Assembly: GCA_964595625.1 (NCBI GenBank)
Contig: CAZQQU010000012.1
Location: 1 to 64,000, forward strand
Direction of reading: 5' to 3'
Origin: CAZQQU01 sp964595625
GTDB lineage: Bacteria > Bacteroidota > Bacteroidia > Flavobacteriales > Flavobacteriaceae
DNA: 64,000 nt
Positions within the stretch are counted from its first letter, which is position 1, and every line of letters begins with the position of its first letter. Made by a program: the position numbers and the translations under genes. The notes beneath the pieces were generated by a model. The model was not told the DNA's origin and did no database searches. It saw only the letters and a program-made list of their open reading frames with translations. Shown one piece after another: positions 8,955 through 17,414 of the stretch.

Positions 8955-9620
8955 ATGAAAATAATCATACAAATTCTTCTGGTTGCCATTTCTTTGTTTT
9001 TTGCATACAAGATATATCAATCCATTAGTGAGCCCACTAAATTTAATCAGGAAAAAATTGAACGATACCAAGTAGTGGTTGACAAATTAAAAGAATTACG
9101 TACCGCTCAGTTAGCGCATTTAGAATTGAGAGGTAATTATACCCAAAACTATGACTCATTGATTTACGTCATAGAAAATGGAAAATTTGCTATTACCCAA
9201 CGAAGAGATACCAGCTACCCCGATGTTGAGCGTAACCGGGCTTTTGGTTTGGATCCCTATACAGGAGGTTACTACAAAGAAGAAGTGGTCATTGACACCT
9301 TAGGTTTTAAAAGCGTAAAAGACTCTTTGTTCCGAGCTATCGATTATAAAAACTTGCATAAAGTAATGGTGAAAGGAAAAGAAATCCCGGTTCACTTACA
9401 AGCCGGTTATTTAGAAATGAATGAACGAAAAGTTCCGGTTTTTGAAGCTTCGGTTTCCAAAGATGATATCTTACACGGTATGAATAGTGATTTGATTATC
9501 GCTGAAAAAAATGTAGTGGCAGTAGATGGTATTAACGGAGATAAGGTGGTTGTAGGCTCTATGGAGAATATCAGTACCAATGGAAATTGGCCGGTAAGAT
9601 ATGACGGAAAAAAAGAATAA
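8955..9620 (+). CDS. Conserved hypothetical membrane-anchored protein
   Basis: A 221-residue protein with one N-terminal hydrophobic helix (residues 3-20: IIIQILLVAISLFFAYKI) and a soluble, probably periplasmic, remainder beginning with a helical region. I chose the ATG at 8955 because the longer frame from 8913 would put 14 polar residues in front of the anchor. No family is recognised. It overlaps the DUF3822 start by 20 bp and therefore probably shares the transcript with DUF3822-rsmD. Confidence 0.75.
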   Translation: MKIIIQILLVAISLFFAYKIYQSISEPTKFNQEKIERYQVVVDKLKELRTAQLAHLELRGNYTQNYDSLIYVIENGKFAITQRRDTSYPDVERNRAFGLDPYTGGYYKEEVVIDTLGFKSVKDSLFRAIDYKNLHKVMVKGKEIPVHLQAGYLEMNERKVPVFEASVSKDDILHGMNSDLIIAEKNVVAVDGINGDKVVVGSMENISTNGNWPVRYDGKKE

Positions 9621-10362
9621 CACGCTAACACATAACACAAAATCACTGTCCGTTCAGGTGTCTCTGAATGGACTTTGTTTTTTAATCCGTAACGATCAAG
9701 CCGATCTGCTACATCACCAAGAGATTCATTTCCCTATGGTTTATACACCTCAGGAAGTTCTCCTAGAAATCAAAAAACATTTGGAAGAGAATGCAGCCCT
9801 CTTTCAAGGTATTACTCAACTGACAGTGATTCACCAAAATTCTCTGTACAGCCTGGTGCCTAAAAAGTTTTTTGAAGAAGATAAAATGCCTCTTTATCTA
9901 AAACTAAACGCTCAAATTTTTGAAACAGACAGTCCGGCATACGACGAAATTGACCCTTGGGAACTAGTAGTGACTTATATTCCACTCACCAACGTCAACA
10001 ATTACTTTTTTGAGTTATTTGGCGAATTTACTTTTAAACACAGTATCACCGATTTTATGGAGCAAAAAATCCATGCTTCCGATCAACAACAAGCCGTTTA
10101 CGTCTATATGCGAACTACCTTTATGGATGTACTGGTATTTCAAAATCAAAAAATGACCCTAGTGAATAGTTTTCACTACAGCTGCCCGGAAGACTTTATT
10201 TATTACCTGCTTTTTGTAGCCGAACAACTCAATCTAGACCCCGAGAATTTCCAACTTTACCTACAAGGAAATATACAAGCTAACGACGAATATTACGCTA
10301 TGGCTTATTCGTATATCCGGCATATACACTTAGAAAATTCTTCCCGACTAACTCTGACTTAG
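9601..10362 (+). CDS. DUF3822 family protein
   Basis: A 253-residue cytoplasmic protein that I recognise as DUF3822, a Bacteroidota family usually found directly before rsmD. Its fold has been likened to actin/ASKHA-type proteins, but the function is unknown. There is no signal peptide or transmembrane segment. It overlaps the previous gene by 20 bp and ends 1 bp before rsmD, so the three genes form a tight operon. Confidence 0.82.
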   Translation: MTEKKNNTLTHNTKSLSVQVSLNGLCFLIRNDQADLLHHQEIHFPMVYTPQEVLLEIKKHLEENAALFQGITQLTVIHQNSLYSLVPKKFFEEDKMPLYLKLNAQIFETDSPAYDEIDPWELVVTYIPLTNVNNYFFELFGEFTFKHSITDFMEQKIHASDQQQAVYVYMRTTFMDVLVFQNQKMTLVNSFHYSCPEDFIYYLLFVAEQLNLDPENFQLYLQGNIQANDEYYAMAYSYIRHIHLENSSRLTLT

Positions 10363-10363
10363 T

Positions 10364-10921
10364 ATGCGGATTATATCAGGTAAACACAAAGGAAAACGTC
10401 TCCTAGCTCCAAAAAATCTTCCCGTGAGACCTACTACAGATTTCGCTAAAGAAGCTCTTTTTAATATTCTCAACAACTATTTTGACTTTCATCAAATTTC
10501 GGTGATAGATTTATTTGCCGGTACCGGAAACATTAGTTATGAATTTGCCTCTCGGGGTACTACACAAATCACGGCCGTGGAAAAAGACAGCGGCTGTGTG
10601 ACTTATATTTCTCACGTGAGTAAACAACTGGATTTTCCGATTCAAACGGTTAAAAGTGATGTTTATCCATTTTTACAAAAAACCCGGCAGTCAGTGGATG
10701 TAATTTTTGCAGATCCTCCGTATCAATTTACCCAAGATCAACTGGAAGCAATCATCCATTTGGTTTTTGAAAATGACCTCTTACAGCCCCAGGGACTTTT
10801 AGTCATTGAACATCCCAAACAATTGGATTTCACCAGCCACCCTTACTTTATGGAAGAAAGAAAATACGGCGGGTCTAAATTTACATTTTTTGAGCCACTA
10901 GCCCTTAGGGGAAAAGAATAA
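10364..10921 (+). CDS. rsmD: 16S rRNA (guanine966-N2)-methyltransferase
   Basis: RsmD methylates G966 of 16S rRNA in the 30S head. It has 185 residues. The N-terminal MRIISGKHKGKRL and PTTDFAKEALFNIL are hallmarks; the SAM-binding loop is DLFAGTGNISYEF and the catalytic motif is ADPPY. The gene starts 1 bp after DUF3822. Its stop codon abuts the T-run that ends the convergent RNase P RNA gene. Confidence 0.96.
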   Translation: MRIISGKHKGKRLLAPKNLPVRPTTDFAKEALFNILNNYFDFHQISVIDLFAGTGNISYEFASRGTTQITAVEKDSGCVTYISHVSKQLDFPIQTVKSDVYPFLQKTRQSVDVIFADPPYQFTQDQLEAIIHLVFENDLLQPQGLLVIEHPKQLDFTSHPYFMEERKYGGSKFTFFEPLALRGKE

Positions 10922-10926
10922 AAAAA

Positions 10927-11233
10927 GCAGGTCTATAAGCCGGATTCTGTATCCGTCGAAACGGACTCTTATCATTTATCTAGCCGAGTCATTACTGACC
11001 CGATCTATCTGCCTACCCTCTCACATCGGGCGGGACACCCTCAAACGTGAGTTTACATGGCATTTCACCGCATAGAGTTTACCTGATTTCACTACAGCCT
11101 TACCTGTACATACTTTCTGTTGCACTTGTCCTTTCCGCCGAAGCGGACGACGGGCGTTACCCGCTATGCCTCCCTATGGTGTCCGGACTTTCCTCTCTTT
11201 GCCTTTAAGACAAACAGCGATAAGACGACCTGC
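10927..11233 (-). ncRNA. rnpB: RNase P RNA, class A
   Basis: The minus strand carries the conserved core of bacterial class A RNase P RNA: GAGGAAAGTCCGGAC near the 5' end, GGTAAGGC and GCGGTGAAATGCC in the middle, and ACAGAATCCGGCTTATAG near the 3' end. Helix P1 closes the molecule with GCAGGTC at the 5' end paired to GACCTGC at the 3' end. A run of T (minus strand) follows P1 directly and serves as terminator. About 307 nt. It cleaves the 5' leader from pre-tRNAs. Confidence 0.96.
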
Positions 11234-11237
11234 AATG

Positions 11238-11270
11238 CAAAGATAACTATTTGAAAATTGGATACACAAA
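11238..11270 (-). promoter_or_regulatory. rnpB promoter
   Basis: TTTG (11267-11270) and TATCTTTG (11238-11245) on the minus strand are separated by 21 bp and end about 5 bp before the first base of P1. This is the best consensus promoter in the window. Confidence 0.85.
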
Positions 11271-11373
11271 TTATATAACCAAAGCCCACCTACCTCATAA
11301 AGTTTCACCCCACTGGAATGGCTTATGGATGTATTTTTTTTTAATTAAAAATTTATAAAATTGTCGATATTAT

Positions 11374-11381
11374 TAAATTTG
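11374..11381 (+). promoter_or_regulatory. -7 box for yebC
   Basis: A TAAATTTG box lies 15 bp before the ATG at 11397. It falls inside the longer reading frame that opens at 11361, which argues for the ATG as the true start. No TTTG is evident at the expected distance upstream. Confidence 0.45.
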
Positions 11382-11396
11382 CACAAAATTAAAATT

Positions 11397-12113
11397 ATGG
11401 GACGCGCATTTGAATTTAGAAAAGCTCGAAAACTCAAACGTTGGTCTGCTATGGCCAAAACTTTTACCCGCTTGGGGAAAGATATAGTAATTGCCGTGAA
11501 AGAAGGGGGACCTAATCCAGAGTCCAACGCTCGCTTACGCGCCGTTATACAAAATGCCAAAGCAGCAAATATGCCTAAGGAAAATGTAGAACGCGCCATC
11601 AAACGTGCCACTGATAAAAACACCGCCGACTATAAAGAGGTGCTCTTTGAAGGCTACGCCCCACACGGTATCGCTATACTGATCGAAACAGCTACCGACA
11701 ACAACAACCGCACCGTAGCAAATATCCGAAGCTACTTTAATAAATGTGATGGTACTTTAAGTACCCAGGGTTCTGTAGAATTTATGTTTGACCATACCTG
11801 TAATTTCCGAATTCCGGCTGAAGGCCAAGACGTGGAAGAACTGGAACTAGAAATGATTGATTTTGGTGTGGAAGAAATCTTTGTTGATGAAGACGGCATT
11901 TTACTGTATGCCCCGTTTGAATACTATGGGGCGATTCAAAAAGAATTAGAAAGTAGAAACATCGAAATACTCTCATCGGGTTTTGACCGCATCCCCCAAG
12001 TGACCAAAAAACTCACTCCCGAGCAAATGGCCGACGTAGAAAAACTACTCGAAAAAATAGAAGAAGACGACGATGTACAAAATGTATATCACACCATGGA
12101 AGAAGGCGAATAA
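11397..12113 (+). CDS. YebC/PmpR family protein
   Basis: A 238-residue TACO1/YebC family protein, known as a translation factor easing proline-rich stalling and in some species as a transcriptional regulator. The N-terminal MGRAFEFRKARKLKRW is characteristic, and the acidic C-terminal domain is complete. I chose the ATG at 11397 because the family begins with this motif and a promoter box lies between it and the upstream TTG. A strong terminator overlaps its stop codon. Confidence 0.93.
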   Translation: MGRAFEFRKARKLKRWSAMAKTFTRLGKDIVIAVKEGGPNPESNARLRAVIQNAKAANMPKENVERAIKRATDKNTADYKEVLFEGYAPHGIAILIETATDNNNRTVANIRSYFNKCDGTLSTQGSVEFMFDHTCNFRIPAEGQDVEELELEMIDFGVEEIFVDEDGILLYAPFEYYGAIQKELESRNIEILSSGFDRIPQVTKKLTPEQMADVEKLLEKIEEDDDVQNVYHTMEEGE

Positions 12114-12126
12114 GCCTTCTTTTTTT
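12100..12126 (+). terminator. Rho-independent terminator after yebC
   Basis: The stem GAAGGC / GCCTTC with loop GAATAA (12100-12117) overlaps the stop codon and is followed by a run of seven or more T. Confidence 0.85.
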
Positions 12127-12171
12127 GTTTTTATATGCCGGTTGTATGGTTTAAAACTATAGATAAATTTG

Positions 12172-12179
12172 TATCTTTG
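12172..12179 (+). promoter_or_regulatory. -7 box for pruA
   Basis: A perfect TATCTTTG lies 31 bp before the ATG of pruA, downstream of the yebC terminator. The only upstream TTG is 27 bp away, longer than usual. Confidence 0.5.
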
Positions 12180-12210
12180 CACCTAGTATTTTGATTTAAA
12201 TGTAACTGTT

Positions 12211-13836
12211 ATGCCTAAAGGTTTCTACCAAGTTCCAACCGCCGTAAACGAACCCGTGAAGAGCTACGCTCCGGGTACACCCGAGAGAGATGAAGTATTA
12301 AATACCTATCGTCAGTTATATCAACAAACGATCGAAGTTCCGTTGTATATCAACGGAAAAGCGGTTACTACAGGTAATACCGCCACCATGGCTCCGCCCC
12401 ATGACCACCAACACGTTTTAGGAACCTATCACAAAGCCGATCAAACGCATATACAGCAAGCTATTGATGCTGCCGTGGAAGCTCGAAAGTCGTGGTCCAA
12501 ATTACCGTGGCAAAACCGGGCGGCTATCTTTTTAAGAGCTGCCGATTTGCTGGCCGGACCCTACCGGGCCAAAATCAACGCGGCGACCATGTTAGCTCAA
12601 TCTAAAAATATTTTCCAAGCGGAAATAGATTCCGCTTGTGAACTGATTGATTTCCTGAGATTTAACGTACAGTTTATGGCGGAAATCTACGCAGAACAAC
12701 CCATTTCTTCTCCCGGAGTATGGAACCGTACCGAATACCGACCTTTAGAGGGCTTTGTCTATGCAGTTACCCCCTTTAATTTTACGGCTATTGCCGGAAA
12801 TTTACCTTCTAGTGCTGCCCTGATGGGAAATACAGTAGTGTGGAAACCCAGTGCAGATCAAGTGTATTCTGCCCATGTAATTTATGAAGTTTTCCAAGAA
12901 GCCGGACTTCCGGATGGGGTGATCAATATGGTGATGGGGAACTCAGCTATGATTACCGAAACTGTACTAAACAGTCCCGATTTTGCAGGTTTACACTATA
13001 CCGGCTCGACGCAAGTATTCAACGATCTGTGGAAGAGCATTGGAAATAATTTAGAAAAATACAAATCCTACCCACGTATTGTCGGAGAAACCGGAGGTAA
13101 AGATTTTATCATTGCCCATCCATCGGCTATAACCAAACAAGTGACAACTGCAATTTCCCGAGGGGCCTTTGAATTCCAAGGACAAAAATGTTCGGCTGCC
13201 TCCCGAGTATACCTTCCTAAAAGTCTCTGGCCCGAAATTAAATCTCAGCTAATTGACGATATTCAATCCTTTAAAATGGGTTCTCCGGAAGATATGGGCA
13301 ACTTTATCACGGCCGTTATTAATGAACGCTCTTTTGATAAATTAGCGTCCTATATCGACCAAGCTAAAAAGGATGCCGATGCGGAAATTATCGTGGGTGG
13401 AAATTACGACAAATCCCAAGGCTATTTTATTGAACCCACCGTCATTGTAACTACCAATCCTACCTATACCACCATGTGTACCGAGCTTTTTGGTCCGGTA
13501 CTTACGGTTTATGTTTATGAAGACAACCAGTGGGAAGAAACCCTTGAACTGATTGACAAAACCTCTGAATATGCGTTAACTGGGGCAGTATTTAGTCAAG
13601 ATAGATATGCCTTAGAACAAGCTGTAGAGAAGTTAGAAAATGCGGCAGGTAATTTTTATATCAATGACAAACCTACCGGTGCCGTTGTAGGTCAACAACC
13701 ATTTGGTGGAGCCCGTATCAGTGGAACCAATGACAAGGCAGGATCCAAACTCAATCTTTTGCGTTGGGTTTCTCCAAGAACGGTTAAAGAAACCTTAGTG
13801 CCACCTACCGACTACCGATATCCTTTTTTAGGATAA
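12211..13836 (+). CDS. pruA: L-glutamate gamma-semialdehyde (1-pyrroline-5-carboxylate) dehydrogenase
   Basis: This NAD-dependent aldehyde dehydrogenase completes proline catabolism by oxidising glutamate semialdehyde to glutamate. The 541-residue length is typical of the stand-alone PruA type found in Bacteroidota and eukaryotes (ALDH4). The active-site region FEFQGQKCSAASRVY contains the catalytic Cys, and GETGGKDF precedes it with the general-base Glu. The cofactor region TPFNFTAIAGNL is also present. Proline dehydrogenase is not fused or adjacent. It has its own promoter box. Confidence 0.95.
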   Translation: MPKGFYQVPTAVNEPVKSYAPGTPERDEVLNTYRQLYQQTIEVPLYINGKAVTTGNTATMAPPHDHQHVLGTYHKADQTHIQQAIDAAVEARKSWSKLPWQNRAAIFLRAADLLAGPYRAKINAATMLAQSKNIFQAEIDSACELIDFLRFNVQFMAEIYAEQPISSPGVWNRTEYRPLEGFVYAVTPFNFTAIAGNLPSSAALMGNTVVWKPSADQVYSAHVIYEVFQEAGLPDGVINMVMGNSAMITETVLNSPDFAGLHYTGSTQVFNDLWKSIGNNLEKYKSYPRIVGETGGKDFIIAHPSAITKQVTTAISRGAFEFQGQKCSAASRVYLPKSLWPEIKSQLIDDIQSFKMGSPEDMGNFITAVINERSFDKLASYIDQAKKDADAEIIVGGNYDKSQGYFIEPTVIVTTNPTYTTMCTELFGPVLTVYVYEDNQWEETLELIDKTSEYALTGAVFSQDRYALEQAVEKLENAAGNFYINDKPTGAVVGQQPFGGARISGTNDKAGSKLNLLRWVSPRTVKETLVPPTDYRYPFLG

Positions 13837-13943
13837 GTACCATTCGGTGTGCTGAAGAGATATGCGCTGAAAATTCCATAAGGAACTCGGCTTCCTGTGG
13901 CGTGAAGTGATAGAAAGGCTATAAACTAGACCACAGTAAACCT

Positions 13944-15950
13944 ATGAAATTTAAAGTTGTATCTGATTTTTCTCCTACCGGCGACCAACCCCAAGCCATT
14001 GCGGATTTGTCCCAAGGAATCTTGGCTAACGAAAAATACCAAACCCTGTTGGGAGTTACCGGTAGTGGTAAAACGTTTACCGTTGCCAATGTAATTGAAA
14101 ACGTACAACGTCCCACACTGGTCCTGGCGCATAATAAAACTTTAGCAGCCCAACTCTACGCCGAATTCAAACAATTTTTTCCCGATAATGCGGTAGAATA
14201 CTTTGTTTCGTACTATGATTATTACCAACCCGAAGCCTATATTCCAACTACCGGAACCTATATTGAAAAAGATTTGTCTATCAATGAACAGATTGAAAAA
14301 CTTCGGTTAAGCGCTACCTCTTCCCTACTTTCCGGAAGACGCGATGTTTTAATTGTAGCCTCCGTATCTTGCCTCTATGGCATAGGAAATCCGGTCGAAT
14401 TTCAAAAAAATGTCATCGAGTTAGAACGAGGGATGACCCTTTCACGAACCCGCCTACTACATCGCTTGGTTCAAAGTCTTTATGCTCGTACCGAAGCTGA
14501 TTTTTATCACGGCTTGTTTCGAATCAAAGGAGATACCGTTGATATTTTTCCCAGTTATGCCGATAACCCCTACCGTATCCATTTTTTTGGCGATGAAATT
14601 GAAGAAATTGAGGTATTTGACCCCATAAACAATCACATTATTGAAAAATTGGAACGACTGAATATTTATCCGGCCAATATGTTTGTTACCTCACCCGATG
14701 TTTTACAAAACGCTATTAAGGATATACAAGATGATTTAGTCAAACAAGTAAACTATTTTAAAGAAATAGGAAAACACTTGGAAGCAAAACGCTTGGAAGA
14801 GCGGACGTTGTTTGACTTAGAAATGATCAAGGAATTAGGCTATTGTAGCGGCATAGAAAACTACTCCCGCTATTTGGACCGAAGAGAACCCGGTACGCGT
14901 CCATTTTGTTTACTGGATTACTTTCCGGATGATTACCTGATGGTCATTGACGAGAGCCACGTCTCCATACCCCAAGTGAGCGCTATGTACGGGGGGGACC
15001 GTTCCCGTAAAGAAAACCTAGTCGAGTATGGTTTTCGCTTACCAGCGGCTCTGGATAACCGACCTCTAAAATTTGAGGAATTTGAGATGATGCAAAATCA
15101 AGTGATCTATGTCAGTGCCACTCCAGCCGATTACGAACTTCAAAAATCGGGGGGCGTTTATATTGAACAAATCATTCGACCTACCGGCTTATTAGATCCA
15201 CCCATTGAAATTCGGCCGAGTCTCAATCAAATTGATGATTTAATTGAGGAAATTCAATTACGAGCTGAAAAAGACGAACGCGTTTTAGTCACCACACTGA
15301 CTAAAAGAATGGCCGAAGAACTCACCAAATACCTGACGCGTATCGATATCCGTTGCAGGTACATTCACAGTGATGTAGATACATTGGAGCGGGTGGAAAT
15401 CATGCAAGACCTACGCTTGGGATTATTTGATGTTTTGGTAGGAGTCAATCTCTTGCGGGAAGGATTGGATTTACCCGAAGTGTCTCTAGTGGCTATTCTA
15501 GATGCTGATAAAGAAGGCTTTTTACGCAGTGAACGCTCCTTGATACAAACGGTGGGTAGAGCCGCGCGAAACCTCAACGGTAAAGCCATTATGTATGCCG
15601 ATAAAATAACCAAAAGTATGCAAGCCACGTTGGATAGTACGGCCTACAAACGGGAAAAGCAAATGGCCTATAACCAAGCCCATAATATCACGCCGACTCA
15701 AATTAAAAAATCGCTGGAAAATGCCTTAACCAAGCCCCGACACACTGATTATGCTGTCGACAAATCAATACAAATTGCTGCAGAAAGTACTCCGAATAGC
15801 TATATGACTCGGCCTGAGATAGAGAAAAAAATTAAGGAAACCCGAAAAGCGATGAAAACAGCAGCCAAGGATTTGGATTTTATACAGGCCGCTCGATATC
15901 GGGATCAAATGACCGAATTGCAAAAACAACTAGAAACACTTAAAAGTTAA
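13944..15950 (+). CDS. uvrB: Excinuclease ABC subunit B
   Basis: UvrB is the damage-verifying helicase-like subunit of nucleotide excision repair. It has 668 residues, the usual length. Walker A GVTGSGKT lies at residues 37-44. The beta-hairpin that clamps DNA (YYDYYQPEAYIPTTGTYIEK) follows near residue 95. Helicase motifs include DESHVS and QTVGRAARN, and the C-terminal UVR domain for UvrC binding is within the last 40 residues. There is a 107-bp gap to pruA, with no obvious promoter consensus. Confidence 0.97.
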   Translation: MKFKVVSDFSPTGDQPQAIADLSQGILANEKYQTLLGVTGSGKTFTVANVIENVQRPTLVLAHNKTLAAQLYAEFKQFFPDNAVEYFVSYYDYYQPEAYIPTTGTYIEKDLSINEQIEKLRLSATSSLLSGRRDVLIVASVSCLYGIGNPVEFQKNVIELERGMTLSRTRLLHRLVQSLYARTEADFYHGLFRIKGDTVDIFPSYADNPYRIHFFGDEIEEIEVFDPINNHIIEKLERLNIYPANMFVTSPDVLQNAIKDIQDDLVKQVNYFKEIGKHLEAKRLEERTLFDLEMIKELGYCSGIENYSRYLDRREPGTRPFCLLDYFPDDYLMVIDESHVSIPQVSAMYGGDRSRKENLVEYGFRLPAALDNRPLKFEEFEMMQNQVIYVSATPADYELQKSGGVYIEQIIRPTGLLDPPIEIRPSLNQIDDLIEEIQLRAEKDERVLVTTLTKRMAEELTKYLTRIDIRCRYIHSDVDTLERVEIMQDLRLGLFDVLVGVNLLREGLDLPEVSLVAILDADKEGFLRSERSLIQTVGRAARNLNGKAIMYADKITKSMQATLDSTAYKREKQMAYNQAHNITPTQIKKSLENALTKPRHTDYAVDKSIQIAAESTPNSYMTRPEIEKKIKETRKAMKTAAKDLDFIQAARYRDQMTELQKQLETLKS

Positions 15951-16020
15951 AATAAGGAAATTTTTATGGTTTTTTTTCACTAAAGCACCAACTTTTCCAA
16001 CGGATTACCCCCTCTTTTCA

Positions 16021-16051
16021 TTGCTTAAAACCCATCAATTTAGTATCTTTG
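16021..16051 (+). promoter_or_regulatory. dps promoter
   Basis: TTG (16021-16023), a 20-bp spacer and TATCTTTG (16044-16051) match the Bacteroidota consensus. It lies 22 bp before the dps start codon. Confidence 0.7.
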
Positions 16052-16073
16052 TACAACCACAAAAGCACTACTT

Positions 16074-16553
16074 ATGAAGTATTTAAATCTAGACAAAGAA
16101 AAAACGAAAGCCACCGTTGAACAACTCAATGTATTGCTGGCCGACTACCATTTATACTATCAAAAGCTACGCAATTTTCATTGGAATATTGTAGGAAAAA
16201 ATTTCTTTGACCTCCACATTAAATTCGAGGAAATGTACGAAGACGCAAAAATTAAAATTGATGAAATTGCCGAGCGAATATTAACCCTACGAGCGCAACC
16301 GGTAAGCAATTTTACAGACTACCTAAAATTGTCCAACATTAAAGAATCAAAATCCGATTTGAGCGACCGATCGATGATTACCACCCTGATTGATGATCAC
16401 GAATTATTACTGGTACAATTGCGAAAAGTGAGTGAAGCTGCCGCCGAAGCAGAAGACGAAGGAACCATAGATTTAACCGGAGGATATATTCGCTATATAG
16501 AAAAAATCACATGGATGTTAGATGCTTGGCGAATGAAGTCACCCGAATCTTGA
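16074..16553 (+). CDS. dps: Dps-type ferritin-like DNA-protection protein
   Basis: A 159-residue four-helix protein of the Dps family, which forms 12-mers that oxidise and store iron with hydrogen peroxide and protect DNA. The inter-subunit ferroxidase signature NFHWNIVGKNFFDLHIKFEE begins near residue 34, with the later EIAERI helix. The N-terminus is short, without a lysine-rich DNA-binding tail, so DNA binding is uncertain. It is monocistronic with its own promoter. OxyR-type control is common in relatives, but no site is visible. Confidence 0.93.
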   Translation: MKYLNLDKEKTKATVEQLNVLLADYHLYYQKLRNFHWNIVGKNFFDLHIKFEEMYEDAKIKIDEIAERILTLRAQPVSNFTDYLKLSNIKESKSDLSDRSMITTLIDDHELLLVQLRKVSEAAAEAEDEGTIDLTGGYIRYIEKITWMLDAWRMKSPES

Positions 16554-16665
16554 TCTAAAACTTTCAGAACCACTCTCCCTACGAGTTTACGAAAAAAATT
16601 TACCGTATCCGTTTATTATTTCCTTGGTTCTGTTTCTGTATCTTTACGACTTTTTATAGCTTATA

Positions 16666-17394
16666 ATGTATCGTTGGATAGGTGCCATTTTCGGATTTAT
16701 TTTTTTAAAAACACCCGGTATGTTTGTGGGGTTTTTAATTGGTTATTTTCTGGATAACCTCAACATAAAAACCCGTACGTACCAGCAGAGTGCTCCTCGA
16801 CAAGGCCCCACTCAAGCAACCGATTTTGAAATCAATCTACTCTCACTCTGTGCCATTGTAATCAAAGCCGACCAGCGAGTCAGCGACCAAGAAATGCGGT
16901 TTGTACAACAATATTTTGTACAACAATTTGGCAGAGAACGTGCCAATCAAGCGTTTCGGCAATTCAACCAATTTGTCAAAAATCATCATCTATCAATTCC
17001 TCACATTGGCCAGCGTGTTCGAGTTCGTACCACCTATGAAACCCGATTGCAGATACTGCATTTCTTATTTCATTTGGCGCAAGCCGATGGTCAAGTATCG
17101 GATTTAGAGGTAACCAAAATTGATGAAATTCGCGGTCATTTGGCCATCAATTTTAAGGATTTTGAGAGTATCAAAGCGATGTTTTTTCAGAACCCGGATA
17201 GCGCTTATAAAATTCTGGAAATTGACCGAAATGCTTCGGTAGAAGACATCAAAAAGGCCTACCGAACTATGGCCAAAAAATACCATCCCGACAAATTGCA
17301 ACACTTAGATGAGGCCTATCGCAAAGGGGCCGAAGAAAAATTTAGAAAAGTGCAAGAGGCCTACGAGCAAATTCGTCAGGAACGGGGATTTTAA
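16666..17394 (+). CDS. TerB/J-domain membrane co-chaperone (DjlA-like)
   Basis: A 242-residue protein. The N-terminal glycine-rich membrane segment covers about residues 5-28, a TerB-like helical domain about 52-160, and a C-terminal J domain about 178-242 with the HPD motif at 207-209 that stimulates DnaK ATPase. This is the DjlA architecture. Acidic TerB residues (KADQRVSDQEM, QADGQVSDLE) suggest divalent metal binding. It converges with leuS, 20 bp away. The client proteins are unknown. Confidence 0.88.
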   Translation: MYRWIGAIFGFIFLKTPGMFVGFLIGYFLDNLNIKTRTYQQSAPRQGPTQATDFEINLLSLCAIVIKADQRVSDQEMRFVQQYFVQQFGRERANQAFRQFNQFVKNHHLSIPHIGQRVRVRTTYETRLQILHFLFHLAQADGQVSDLEVTKIDEIRGHLAINFKDFESIKAMFFQNPDSAYKILEIDRNASVEDIKKAYRTMAKKYHPDKLQHLDEAYRKGAEEKFRKVQEAYEQIRQERGF

Positions 17395-17414
17395 AAGGGC
17401 TAATTACTTAAAAT

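Noticed and set aside
11345..11623. 92-residue minus-strand frame opposite yebC
   Set aside because: It covers the yebC promoter and start and has no recognisable features.
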